64,000 bases of DNA from assembly GCF_030272615.1 (NCBI RefSeq), contig NC_081405.1, forward strand, positions 27,174,272 to 27,238,271, read 5' to 3'. Positions within the stretch are counted from its first letter, which is position 1. Each line of letters opens with the position of its first letter. Under the pieces are notes generated by a model. The model made no database searches, was not told where the DNA came from, and saw only the letters and a list, made by a program, of their open reading frames with translations. Both the position numbers and the translations under genes were made by a program. Below are positions 34,548 to 44,879 of this stretch, one piece after another. The stretch is from Cryptomeria japonica (lineage: Eukaryota > Streptophyta > Pinopsida > Cupressales > Cupressaceae).

Positions 34548-35474
34548 TCAGTAATCTCTCTTTTCAGTAAAATCTTTGTCAGGACAGTTAGAAGCCATAT
34601 GTCCTATCTTATCACAATTGAAACATTTCAAAGGTAGTTTTCCTTTATACTTACCTTTGCCTCTCGTTAACCTTTTGGCTAATATTGCTTCAAACTCTTC
34701 TTGCTTTCTGATTTCCTCATATAGTTTGTGTACTTCTTCCATGTTCTTCCGAAATCTTTCACTTGCTCCACTGTGATCTCCTTCAGAGTACTTATACTTT
34801 CTTTCATTGTAATCATTAGATTCATTAAGATGAAAAGAACTAAATGTAGATTCAACTTGATTTACCAAAGATCCACTGTTATCAAAATTACTTAACTCAA
34901 ATGCATGTAGCTTACCAATAGTAGCATCTAAAGAAACTGGCATATTAGGTACAGACCTCAATTCATTGATTACAGAAACTCGGATTGCATAAGCTGGTAG
35001 AAGGGTTCTCAACAACTTACTTGTTATATCCTTTTCTTCAATAGTTCCACCTGCTCCTTTGATTTGATTGACAATCTCCTTTAGTCTTGTACTATACTGA
35101 GTTATGTTCTCACCTTCATTCATCCTCATATATTCAAGTTGTCCTCTCAGACTGTCTACTTTTGCTCTTTGAACATGTTCATCTCCTCCATATACTGATA
35201 TGAGCTTATGCCACATTGCCTTTGCATCATTATAGCCTTCTAAATCATTAAACTCTGAATCGGTCAATGCAGATGCTATTTCAATCATTGCTTGAATATG
35301 TTCTTGCTTCACCTTTATCTCTTCCATAGTCAATGGATAGGTGCTCAGTGTAACAAAATCATTCTCCAGATAGTATACAACATATTCTCCAACTCCTGAT
35401 AGATGTAGCTTCATCCTTTTATGCCATGTAGAGAAACTTGACTTGTTCAGCTTCAGTGCATCCCTCTTATACAT
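34548..35474 (-). pseudogene. gag: Copia gag of element H
   Basis: Starts MYKRDALKLNKSSFSTWHKR at 35,474, about 50 bp from the PBS, and is open for 308 codons. UBN2-type gag follows: FNDLEGYNDAKAMWHKL, then GENITQYSTRLKEIVNQI. A Lys-rich linker leads to the zinc knuckle CFNCDKIGHMASNC close to the C-terminus. A stop after TEKRDY separates it from protease in the same frame. In the family, gag packages the RNA into cytoplasmic particles. This is the longest unbroken gag in the window. A stop (rather than a shift) between gag and pol may be decay, since copia normally makes one polyprotein. Confidence 0.92.
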
Positions 35475-35524
35475 CTTTGGATCTTTAACTCAAGTGCCTT
35501 TAAACTTTCCTTCCGAAGTGCAAA

Positions 35525-35536
35525 GCTCTGACACCA
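35525..35536 (-). other. Primer binding site of element H
   Basis: Minus strand TGGTGTCAGAGC, two bases after the 5' LTR; the initiator-tRNA-Met type PBS with one T-to-C-type change from TGGTATCAGAGC. Confidence 0.85.
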
Positions 35537-35538
35537 AT

Positions 35539-37051
35539 TGATAGTTCTGATACTTAATATAAGTACAGATCCAATAGCCAACAAGATGAGAGGGGGGGGG
35601 TGAATGATACAAACTTAATCATCCATAAAAACATCAGATTCAACCTCGGTAATATATATTTCAGTAATATAACCAAAACTGATAAAAATGCAAACTCAAA
35701 AGCATATGAACAACATAAACCTCATAAAACTAGATTTAACGTGGAAACCCAAATAGGGAAAAACCACTGTGGGATTTCAGACCCACTAAGAAATATACTA
35801 TTCTAGAGTATGCTCGGTTAAAAGCAAATCCTATTAAAGATTACAAACACATTGCTAGATGTGACCCGGTTAAGGGATTTCCCTTAGATCTGTTAGGATC
35901 TTCACTTTGTTAGAAGTGACCTTGTTAAAGGATTTCAAACACTCAATCAGAATGTCACCTTGCTAGAGGGTTTTACATATAAGACTGTTAATTCTACTCA
36001 GTTAAGAGATTTTCTATCACTTTCACAAAATAATAGTAATAAAAATCTATGTGCAACTTCACATCTAAAATGCTAAAGTAGATTCCTATTTGTTCAATAC
36101 AACCTAGACATAGAACAAATCTTGTCTATCTGTTGGGCTTCTATACTTTGTTATTCTAACAGGTCTTCAAGCTTCTGTGCTCGGTAATCACTATGTATCA
36201 TCCCTGTGCATACACTTGCCCACATACATTGTTTATTAATAGTTTCCTATTTATAAACAATTAGATAACTGCTTAATCTCCTTTCACATTTCCAATGATC
36301 AATCATAGCCATCAGATCTTCAATCTTGTCTAGGTTCAATGCATCTTTCGATCTGAAAATGTTTTACCCCACCTTGGATCTTGCATAATAGTCTTGGAAC
36401 TTGTGCCAAGGTATTGCGGTTCAATTTGAGCTGTAGATCTTCATGCCGACTTTTCATTGCCTTAGATTCGTTAACAAACTTCTTCCACGACTCACCAATC
36501 ATTTAATCTTTTCCAGCTCATCAGCTTCCTTCATTAAATACCGCATATAAACATTTAATGCATTCTGTTATAGCTTGGTTACAACTTGGTAACAGCTCGG
36601 TGAATACTAAACTTCACTCGGTAGACATTCCGCCTTCATTAACCAATAGCGATAACCTTAGGGTTTACCGACTAGGTTCTTTGCTTGATAACATAGTATA
36701 GTATTAACCTTTACATTTTTCAACATATGTATGATGTTTAAAACAATCTAAAACATCATGATCTCATCATTGTCTGACTCGGTAGTAGTTGCCCATTGAA
36801 TACCTTATTCATCATATTCTTTCCTGTGTCTTTTACCGACATCTTTATAATCTTCATATCATGCTTCTCAAGATATGGCAACATCATACTAAATTAGAAA
36901 ATCAATTTCTTGACATCAATGACAAAATAATAATATCAAGATAGTAAAACATCTTTAATCAGTTATATCCATAATCATCAACAACCTTCTCAATATCCTT
37001 ATGAAATGCCAACAATCCTTCATTGTCTGTTATAATGCAATATTGCCAACA
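35539..37051 (-). repeat. 5' LTR of element H
   Basis: 1,513 bp, starting TGTTGGCAATATTGC at 37,051 and ending AACTATCA at 35,539 on the minus strand. It differs from the 3' copy by scattered substitutions and an extra ~25 bp around 36,380 that partly repeats TCTTG...GCAA. Confidence 0.93.
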
Positions 37052-37198
37052 GAATTGTGAATGAGACTTGGTGTGGATTGTTATTCAAAGGTGTGGATTG
37101 TTATAATGCAATAGGTAGGTTATTATCTAAGAGGCTTCTTGGTGGCCTCCAAGGACTATTTGTCCTTGTTCAAAACCACTCCTAGCCCTTGCATCAAG

Positions 37199-37210
37199 TG
37201 GTATCAGAGC
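37199..37210 (+). other. Primer binding site of element M
   Basis: TGGTATCAGAGC, a perfect initiator-tRNA-Met type PBS, two bases after the LTR end TTGCATCA. Confidence 0.92.
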
Positions 37211-38122
37211 TTAGGTTTTGAACCTAAGGATTGTGAATATGTCAGTAAATAATACAGAAGGAGATGACAATAGAAATGAAAGGCTACCACCACACTTGAC
37301 CAATGTGGAGTTGGCGAAGAGGGTACAATCCCTCATGAATGAAGTTAATAGTCTTAGGGGAAGGCTTGAAGAGAGGAGACAAGGAGAAGACCTTGGAGGA
37401 AGGGGTGATGAAGAAGAAGAACCCTTGTGGTAGGATGAGGCAGATGACATCCCTACAGACCAAAGGTACCTTGTTGATGCCCTCAAGACAGTGGCAAGGA
37501 GAACCACTGATAACAAGCTTGATTTGCCTACCTTCAATGGCAAATTGGACCTTGATGTGGTCACCGAATGGATGGATGCCCTAGACTTCTTCTTTGAATG
37601 TGAAGAGATCTCTGAAGATCAGAGGGTCAAGATAGCCAAGTCCAAGATGAAAGGTGGAGCATTGACATGGTGGAACTTTCTCCAAGGAGAAAGGGTGAAA
37701 GAGGAGAAGAATATGATCACCTCTTGGAAGACCATGAAGGCCCTACAGATTATGAAGTTCAACTTCATAGAAGAAGACAAAATCTTAGACAAAAGGACAT
37801 GGACATCAACACTTACATCGAGGAGTTTAAAAAATTGTGTTTGAAGTCCAAGATAGTGGAGAAAGAAAAGCTAGCCAAATACATGAATGGCTTGAAGATG
37901 AACATTCAAGATGAATTGAATTTGTGTACCCCTATGACAGTACAATAGTGCTACCAATTGGCACTCAGGTAGAAGACAAGATGAAAAGGAGACAAGAACA
38001 AGGAAATAGGGGCAAAAGTAACAACTTCAACAAGAGTTACAGAGGAAAAGGCAACTCTTGGAATAAGGGACAGTCAAGTAGTCATAGCAAATCTTGGGAG
38101 CAGACCCAAGGTCCCAGAGAAC

Positions 38123-38929
38123 TGTTAGGATTCCCACAGATACTGAGGGGGGTTTGAATCAGTATCTAACCGGTGAGTAGTATTTCTTAAGTTTAAACAT
38201 GCATAACAAAAAATAGCAGTATACCGGTATGTAAGAATTAATGCAATAAACAAAATCAGAAACATCCACATGAAAAGAACACCATAACACAAGATGTTTA
38301 TCAAGGAAACCCAGTGTGGGAAAAACCTCGGTGGGATTTGTGACCCACAATATTCACTTACTGGCCAATAAGAGAATATTACTTACAATAGGGACCTGCA
38401 CATGCAGGAAGGCCAACTGCCTAGAGCTCACTGCTCAATGAGAAGTCACACTGACTTACAATGAGGATTATACTAATCCAATGATCTGTACTGCTTTACA
38501 ATAGCATCTCCAATGCCAGATTCAGTACTGGTTCTAACTCTATTCTTTACATATACCCTTGACTTATAATTCGCACATTAGGTCTGCCTAATAATTTTCT
38601 TTATGCTCGCTACCTTTCCTTTTTAAATGTCTACAATGATCTCCTTTATATACAAGAGTCATTTTACAATTTGCCAAGTCGGCTTACAATAATAATCAAA
38701 ATATTACATATCAAAAATCTTGTCGGCCTCTATGCCAATATACATCTTTTCTTCTGTGCCGGTGTTGGTGCCGGTGTAGAGTGATCTTGTTGATGCTGGT
38801 GCATTGTCTTGCTTGTGTAATGCTTTGTCGGTATGATGTCTTGTCGGTGCCATAGGATTGCAAGGTTGCCATCAATGACAAAACCTTCAATCACACACAA
38901 TGTCTCATTGGAGTGTCCATATGCCAACA
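38123..38929 (-). repeat. 3' LTR of element I
   Basis: 807 bp; minus strand starts TGTTGGCATATGG and ends GGAATCCTAACA. TATATAAAGGAG (minus strand, about 38,645) is a good TATA box. The conserved AGGTTTTTCCCACAC...GGGTTTCC segment is at about 38,305-38,335, and the run of Gs/Cs with GATTCA (TGATTCA...CCCC on the minus strand) lies 20-30 bp from the end. Confidence 0.95.
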
Positions 38930-39143
38930 ATCTCCCCCTTTGGCATTGATGGCAACACTCATGAGAAATTTCAAAAAGTGTCCAAAAAGTGTAGTCCAAA
39001 AAATTTACCAAAAATATGAAGGGCTCCCCCTGAGCATATGATTCTTGTCTTTGAACTTTCTCATCCTACTACTCCCCCTTTGGCATCAATGATAAAGGTT
39101 GTCAAGATGTTAGTAGAGTTTGTAGTTATACCTGTCCATATCC

Positions 39144-40262
39144 TCAACCTTGTAGTTGGGTAGTTATTATCTGAAAAAGATCGCCCAAAATTAAGTTTAT
39201 ACTATCAATAAAATTTTTGCTATCTTTTATTGTTGTTTCAGTCCTCTTCATAGTACCGGTGAGATGCTGCAATTGTTCTATCGGTGTTTTACTTCCCTAT
39301 GCTAATGCCTCTGAGATTTCCTTCCACAAAGATGCTAGATAGTCCAATCTTGGACTCAGTTTAGATCTCAAGTATTTTGCCTTGTTTATTATTGTCTCTT
39401 TCTCTCTTTGTTGTTTAAGCAATTCTTCCTCAAAATTTGCTAACTTATCTTTAAAAATAGATAGTGAATCTGGTGAGTTGACAAAATTGTCTGCAAGCTT
39501 GTTTATCTCTTCCTATGTCTTGCTTATTTTCTTGTCAATATATATAGTCAGGAAGTTTGTTTTGCATGTGTCTTTATACAAGTTTTTATATTCATTTAAC
39601 AAACTACACAATTCCGGTAGAAGTGTGTCAAAGTCTTTATTACACTTCTTTATTTCTTCTTCAAAGAATTTTTGTTTCTCCTTTTCTACCATGTCCTTTA
39701 CAGATTCTTCCTTTATTTTCTCAATATTTCCAGAAATGTATTTACATAATGTGTCCAACTGTCCTAAAGAATCTTTATTATCTATATTACAATCAGGAGC
39801 AATTATCTTCAAAATTGGTATTGAATCATCTATTGCTTTGTAAGCTTGTGAACTGTAGTCAGTTATTTTCTTAATGGATTCAAGTAATACCTCAGTCACA
39901 TTTGTTGACTTTGATGATGACCCAACAAACTGAGTACCGGTGGAAGTGACCATGCTTGTATTGACCTCTGGTAGGTCAGTTTGTGTCTGCATTTCCTTTA
40001 GCACTGGTTTTCCTGCTTCATTGCTTACCGGTGGCATCTGTTCTGGAGCCTTTAGCTCTGTCAGTTTCTCTGTTTGTGCCTCAGATTCCATCTTTTTCCC
40101 CGTATCCTCTACCGGTTGCTCTGTATTTCCTGTTATCAGAGGCTCTTTGGCCATATCTAATTTTTCACTTGTATCTTTATCAACTGTTATGTTGATCTTT
40201 TGGGTATCAACATTTACAGTGTACAGGACTTCAGGATTTGGATTGCTATCCTCTACATCCAT
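39144..40262 (-). pseudogene. C-terminal half of element I ORF3
   Basis: Follows the N-terminal half after a one-frame shift near 40,265. It begins MDVEDSNPNPEVLYTV and runs through an acidic Thr/Pro/Glu-rich stretch (GNTEQPVEDTGKKMESE). A long helical charged region follows (SIKKITDYSSQAYKAI, KEESVKDMVEKEKQKFFEEE) and continues past stops near 39,511 and 39,300 to about 39,144. Layout and position before the PPT match the ORF ends of elements G and J. Coiled coil is likely; there is no membrane segment and no enzyme motif. Its role in the element is unknown. Confidence 0.65.
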
Positions 40263-40266
40263 GCTT

Positions 40267-42351
40267 TCAGCTGTCGGTTGGTTTTTCAGGGGTTGTAATT
40301 TTTACAGGTGAAGGTAGGTTGTCTTTAACTCTTATGCTTGGAGGTCCACCAATTTTGCCTTTCCCTTTGTCCTTATCCTTCTGATATACCTTAATAGGCT
40401 TGGGATTCTTGTATTCTTCTTGTTTTTCTTTTTCAACCAAAAATATGTCCCAACCATCTTCTGTTTCCTCTGAAACTTCTGTAACTCTTCCTGCCATTAG
40501 TGAAATATGCCGGTGTGCAGTGGAGAAGACTGTCCGGTTAGCCTGAGCTATTAGATCATCAATTTCCTTTGGGGAGTTTACCAGATACACAGCAAGTAGT
40601 TTTTCTATTTTTATTTTCTTGTCTAATTCAATTACTCCTTGCCTTCTGGCCTCAAGTCTTTTGTATAAATCATTAGGAATTTCATTTATGACTTCCATCA
40701 AAAACTTTTTGAACATGTCCATATGTAATATTACACTCTATCCAACTTGCCCTTTTTCATCAGCAGATAGGGTGTCATAAATTTTCCCTATGTTTTTCAG
40801 TTTTCCTTCCTCTGTGATCTCATTTAGCAAAATGTCTAGAGGTGCCAAGTCAGTTTTTGTCTTTTTCTTTTTCTTAGGAGTCAACTTCTTTTTAGGTGTG
40901 ACCTTTCTGACCGAAGATCTCACAGCTTGTTGCTTCTGCCTTGTCCTTCTAGGTGAAGGAGTGGTTGCTGGTGGGGGATCTCTTTTCCTAACAACTCTTA
41001 TAAAGGTTGATGGCATGTCTCCTTTCGAAGAAGTACCTACCGGTGATAGATGAGCTTCAGGTTGTGGGGCTGCCAACTCATCTTCAGTTATGCCAATTTT
41101 CTTTAATACATCTTCCTTAATGGCTTTTGCTTGTCTGGATCCTTTTCTCACAAATGCCTCTACCTTCTTCACTCTTTTCTTGGACTGTATTTTTTTTTCT
41201 ATTGTTTCAACACTACCAAATACTTCCTCCTTAGGTTCATTAGGAGCTTCCAAAAGTGTTTTGGCATAAGTTTCAACTATGTGGTCATCTGTCTCATAGC
41301 CCATTTTTGTTACCCAGATTGTCCTTGGGATGACTGCTTCCATCCATATTTCATCCTTTTTAATAACAAAGCATATATCATCTTTGTATTTATCTACAAT
41401 TTTCTGAGATAACCTTGTCCTTTTCTTCATTTTTGTCTTTAGTGCTTGGAAAAAGTCATGAATGTTCTTTTCTTTGTTCTCACCCATGGTATTGAACAAT
41501 TTTGTCAGTTGCTTTCCTACCGGTATGTCATATCCAAGTTCTTTATATCCTATACCGAGAACCTATTTTTTTATATGAAGCATTAGACATACTAACAGAT
41601 TTCCAAATCTGAAAGTGCATTTCTTATCCTTCTTTATCTTTCCAAGGTTGTCTATCAGTTCATCCTTTAACCATTCACAGATGTCAATTTTTGCATTGTC
41701 TGTTATCATATCATAAGCACTCTTAATGCATAAACTTGAAACTGAGTTAAGTCTATTGGCATGAGTGGCTTTGTAACCTAATATCATACTTAAGAATCTC
41801 ACATTTGTATCCTTTACATCGTTGACCCTTAGAGATCTTTTATCAAATGTTGCACCTCTTAGGTCTATGACTAAATCATTTGAAACTTTCTTGTTCTTGT
41901 TTGGTCTTTTACCGGTGGCCGGTAACCCTGTGACAACCTTTACCTCTTGCTTGGTGATTTTATAAATTGCATCTAACCAGAAAAATTCTCCATGAACTCT
42001 GCTTAACACTATCCTAATCACATCCTTAGGAAATTCATGAATGCTAAGGATTTCTGTGAATCCTAGGGTTTCAATGATTTTGTGTTCAGCTTTAAAATTT
42101 TCGGTATCATCACATATCTCAGTTTTATACATGGTTTTGATTTCCTCATCTCCTAACTCTTCAATATTGTAGTGAATATACATTCTAGGGTCTTCACCAT
42201 ATACAACACCTTTAGGGATTCGAGAAAATGCACCTAAGGTATCATCCTTCTTTGCTATTTCAAGGACCAACTGAAATACGGGCCTAGGTCTTTTAATTGC
42301 TTCCACAATAGTAGGGTTCGCTATGTATTCAATTGCAAAGGTGGATGCCAT
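40267..42351 (-). pseudogene. N-terminal half of element I ORF3 (cargo protein)
   Basis: One frame from MASTFAIEYIANPTIVEAIK at 42,351 to 40,267, with only two in-frame stops (about 41,560 and 40,735). The first ~300 residues look globular: IPKGVVYGEDPRMYIHY, HGEFFWLDAIYKITKQEV, TGLPATGKRP, ICEWLKDELIDNLGKI and FRFGNLLVCLMLHI. A basic tail follows (PSPRRTRQKQQAV, KKKLTPKKKKKTKT near 40,850-40,930), resembling a nuclear localisation signal. Then comes a Lys/Glu helical part (MFKKFLMEVINEI). I recognise no characterised domain. The pattern WL/YL..D-x-I...F-x-x..LL..M is also seen in the element A ORF. Possibly a plant-mobile-domain-like protein; not shown. Confidence 0.6.
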
Positions 42352-42716
42352 GATAAAATACCTTTATCTGTCTTGGATGGATGATTGCTTGGAGTGTGCT
42401 TGTTCCTTGCTCGAAATGCCTTAGCTCAGAAATCTTCAAGCTCTCTGAAAGTTTGAAATCACGGTGAAATGAAATGGAGCCAAAACCTTATTTTATAAAG
42501 TCTTTTTTTCTATCTACCACATTAATTGCATGCCGGTTAAGTATTCACTTAACATTGTTTGCCGGTAATAAGTGATTTTCAACTTCTTATCTATAATCAA
42601 GGGAATAATAGCACATGTGCCATTAGATTGCCAAACCCTCAAGAAAATTTTCTTCAATTAGATGAAGAACTTCCTGCCGGTGGAGCACTACTCTGTCCTG
42701 TCGGTGAAGCATCACT

Positions 42717-43178
42717 CTATCCTACCGGTGAAGTATTTGTTGGTTCTACCGGTGGAGGAGTATTCCCAATATTTAGATCAGCTTTTCTAATCCATTGCTT
42801 TGAGAATTCTTGCTTAACCTCTTCAACTTTTTCTTTACCTTTCAAGCTAGCACTTTTGTTGTCTACCGGTGTACCTTTACTTCTACAAAATTTAGCAATA
42901 TGCCCAATGTTGTTACATGCATAACAAGTTACATTATTTTTCTGAATAGCTTTCCCATAACCTATGCTGGTTTGTGTTCTGCATTGATTAGATAGATGTC
43001 CAAATCTTCCACAAACATAACATCTCACATTCATTCTGCAGTTTTCAGAGTTATGACCAATTTTGTTGCATTTGGAACATTGACCAGTGGGTGGATTGAT
43101 ATTCTGATAATTCCTAGATCTACATATTTGCAGTACCGGAGCTTTCTCCAACTTCAAAGCCAATTCTAGAAGTGTCAC
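42717..43178 (-). pseudogene. Triple zinc-knuckle region of element I gag-like protein
   Basis: Three CCHC knuckles in ~75 residues: CSKCNKIGHNSENC, CYVCGRFGHLSNQC and CYACNNIGHIAKFC. A Lys/Ser linker follows (SASLKGKEKVEEV), then a Pro/Thr/Gly-rich tail. All Cys and His are intact. It overlaps the end of the upstream coiled-coil ORF in another frame; a single shift near 43,125 would join them. CCHC knuckles of gag bind RNA, so this ORF probably packages the element RNA. Most LTR gags have one or two knuckles; three close together is unusual. Some cellular CNBP-like proteins also have arrays, so an origin from a host gene cannot be excluded. Confidence 0.8.
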
Positions 43179-43716
43179 CTTTGGGTTTTTGATTCTTCAA
43201 TAAGGTACCAAGTTCTTTTGAGCTTTTCTTGAATTTATCTTTATGTTGATTTGCAGTTTCCAATTCCCTTTCCAAGATTTCATTTTGTCTCATTAGTTCA
43301 TTTGAGTCATTCTGAGTATGCATCAGATCTGTCTTCAACATGTCATTTTCATAGCTAAGTCTTGTGTTCTCATTTGCTGCATCACTTAGTCTTCTAGTCA
43401 ATTCTTCTTCATTCTTCTTTTTGTCCTCAATCTCTTTGCAAAATCTCATAGTCATATCCTGCATTTCATTTTTTGTTGTCATGATCTCTTGTTTCAGCTT
43501 GCTTATCATATCATTAAGTGATTCCTTTTCATCATTCTCATTTTGCAATTTTTCACAAAGTTCTCTTCTCTTATTTCTTGTAACAGTAAGATTTTCTTGA
43601 AGTACCTGAATGATATCTTGAGCTGCCCTTAAATCATCTTCTAATTTGATATTTTTCAACTTCTCTGCATCATAATCAGTAAGAGCTCCTTCAAGTTGTT
43701 TCATCAGATTTTCCAT
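43120..43716 (-). pseudogene. Coiled-coil N-terminal part of element I gag-like protein
   Basis: I chose the Met at 43,716 (MENLMKQLEGALTDYDAEKL) as start because upstream codons run into the PBS and LTR. The ~198 residues are almost wholly heptad-like: LRAAQDIIQVLQENLTV, EKESLNDMISKLKQEI, MTTKNEMQDMTMRF and MRQNEILERELETANQ. A strong parallel coiled coil is likely. It ends GESSGTANM, then a stop, where the zinc-knuckle frame takes over. I see no UBN2 or retrotransposon-gag WW motif, so this is not a standard gag. With the knuckles it could still assemble and bind RNA, which is inference. Confidence 0.7.
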
Positions 43717-43773
43717 CTTTACCGGTGTCAAGAACTTCCTCAAGTTGTTAGGCTTCTGAAAATAGAGGACCAG

Positions 43774-43785
43774 GCTCTGATACCA
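43774..43785 (-). other. Primer binding site of element I
   Basis: Minus strand TGGTATCAGAGC, perfect initiator-tRNA-Met type, two bases after the LTR. Confidence 0.92.
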
Positions 43786-43787
43786 AT

Positions 43788-44596
43788 TGTTAGGATTCCC
43801 ACAGATACTGAGACGGGGGGGTGAATCAGTATCTAACCAGTGAGTAGTATTTCTTAAGTTAAAACATGAAGAACATAAAATAGCAGTATACAGGCATGTA
43901 AGAATTAATGCAATAAACAGAATCAGAAACATCCACATGAAAAGAACACCATAACACAAGATGTTTATTGAGGAAACCCGATGTGGGAAAAACCTCAGTG
44001 GGATTTGTGACCCACAATATTCACTTACTGGCCAATAAGAGAATATTACTTACAATAGGGGCCTGCACATGCAGGAAGGCCAACTGCCTAGAGCTCACTG
44101 CTCAATGATAAGTCACACTGACTTACAATGAGGATTATACTAATCCAATGATATGTACTACTTTACAATAGCATCTCCAATGCTAGATTCAGTACCGGTT
44201 CTAACTCTGTTCTTTACATATACCCTTGACTTATAATTCGCACATTAGGTCTGCCTAATAATTTTCTTTATGCTCACTACCTTTCCTTTTTAAATGTCTA
44301 CAATGATCTCCTTTATATACAAGAGTCATTTTACAATTTGCCAAGTCGGCTTACAATAATAATCAAAATATTACATATCAAAAATCTTGTCGGCCTCTAT
44401 GCCGGTATACATCTTTTCTTCTGTGTCGGTGCTGGTGCCGGTGTAGAGTGATCTTGTTGATACCGATGCACTATCTTGCTTGTGTAATGCTTTGACGATA
44501 TGATGTCTTACCGGTGCCATAGGATTGCAAGGTTGCCATCAATGACAAAACCTTCAATCACACACAATGTCTCATTGGAGTGTCCATATGCCAACA
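43788..44596 (-). repeat. 5' LTR of element I
   Basis: 809 bp; nearly identical to the 3' copy, with scattered single-base changes and a different length of the G run (GACGGGGGGG at 43,811). Confidence 0.95.
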
Positions 44597-44879
44597 AGAA
44601 CAAGGTGAACCAAGTGCTAGAGGGAACTTTAGAGGGAGAAGACCTTTTGGTAGAGGTAGAGGAAGATCTAGTGAACCATTGAGATGCTACAACCACAACC
44701 AATTGGGACATCATGCAGGAAGGTGCCTTGAGAAAATAAACAACAACAATCAGGGTGAAAGAAGAACTCAGTTGGTTCAAGAGGAGAAACATGAACTCGA
44801 TGCTGAAGAAGGCATGATCCTAATGATAAGGTAGGCCTTCCTACAAGTTCCCCACACTCAAGAACCACCACAAAGGAAG

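Larger units (their letters stand above)
29352..37051 (-). mobile_element. Element H: near-complete Ty1/copia retrotransposon
   Basis: 7,700 bp with target duplications GAATT (29,347-29,351 and 37,052-37,056). The two LTRs of about 1.5 kb read TGTTGGCAATATTGC...ACTATCA on the minus strand. Its PBS at 35,525-35,536 reads TGGTGTCAGAGC (initiator-Met type, one change), and its PPT at 30,836-30,847 is AAAGGGGGAAAT. Gag, protease, integrase, RT and RNase H are all present in copia order. It is the most intact coding element of the window and a possible helper for the G/I/J family, which shares PBS type and LTR motifs. Confidence 0.95.
27928..37196 (+). repeat. 5' LTR of element M, split by copia H
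   Basis: The LTR parts are 27,928-29,351 and 37,057-37,196 (1,564 bp in all), versus 1,555 bp for the 3' LTR. GCATTTATAAGCC near 28,064 is a TATA candidate. The right part has a short extra segment at about 37,090-37,113 not present in the 3' LTR. Confidence 0.92.
38123..44596 (-). mobile_element. Element I: complete pol-less LTR element with cargo ORF
   Basis: 6,474 bp with target duplications AGAAC (38,118-38,122 and 44,597-44,601). LTRs are 807 and 809 bp. The PBS TGGTATCAGAGC is at 43,774-43,785 and the PPT AAAGGGGGAGAT at 38,930-38,941. Between them, in element orientation, are a coiled-coil ORF, three CCHC knuckles, and a long ORF of ~1,050-1,100 codons that reaches the PPT. No protease, integrase or RT motif is present in any frame I read. 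Parts G and J belong to the same kind of element. It must have moved using another element's enzymes. Confidence 0.92.
37239..44834 (+). pseudogene. gag: Chromovirus gag, element M, split by element I
   Basis: Coding parts are 37,239-38,122 and 44,602-44,834. It starts MSVNNTEGDDN and has a coiled-coil-like stretch (ELAKRVQSLMNEVNSLRGRL). A TAG (37,431) follows EEEEPLW, then comes the gag core LDLPTFNGKLDLDVVTEWMD and GGALTWWNFLQ. Shifts near 37,700-37,900 put MNGLKMNIQDELNL in another frame. A Gly/Ser/Asn/Arg-rich linker is cut at QGPRE by element I. It resumes GEPSARGNFRGRRPFG, with an RGG-like stretch and the knuckle CYNHNQLGHHAGRC. The second Cys of the knuckle is His, so zinc binding is lost. 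Confidence 0.88.

Noticed and set aside
37199-37210. tRNA-like sequences at PBS positions
   Set aside because: Only 12-base complements of the initiator tRNA 3' end; no tRNA cloverleaf anywhere in the window was recognised.
39144-42351. Cargo ORF3 of element I as an envelope-like protein
   Set aside because: No signal peptide, membrane segment or cysteine pattern; the protein is basic and helical.
43717-43959. Upstream extension of the element I coiled-coil ORF with a hydrophobic segment
   Set aside because: It reads through the PBS and U5 of the LTR; the hydrophobic run is LTR sequence and not a membrane anchor.
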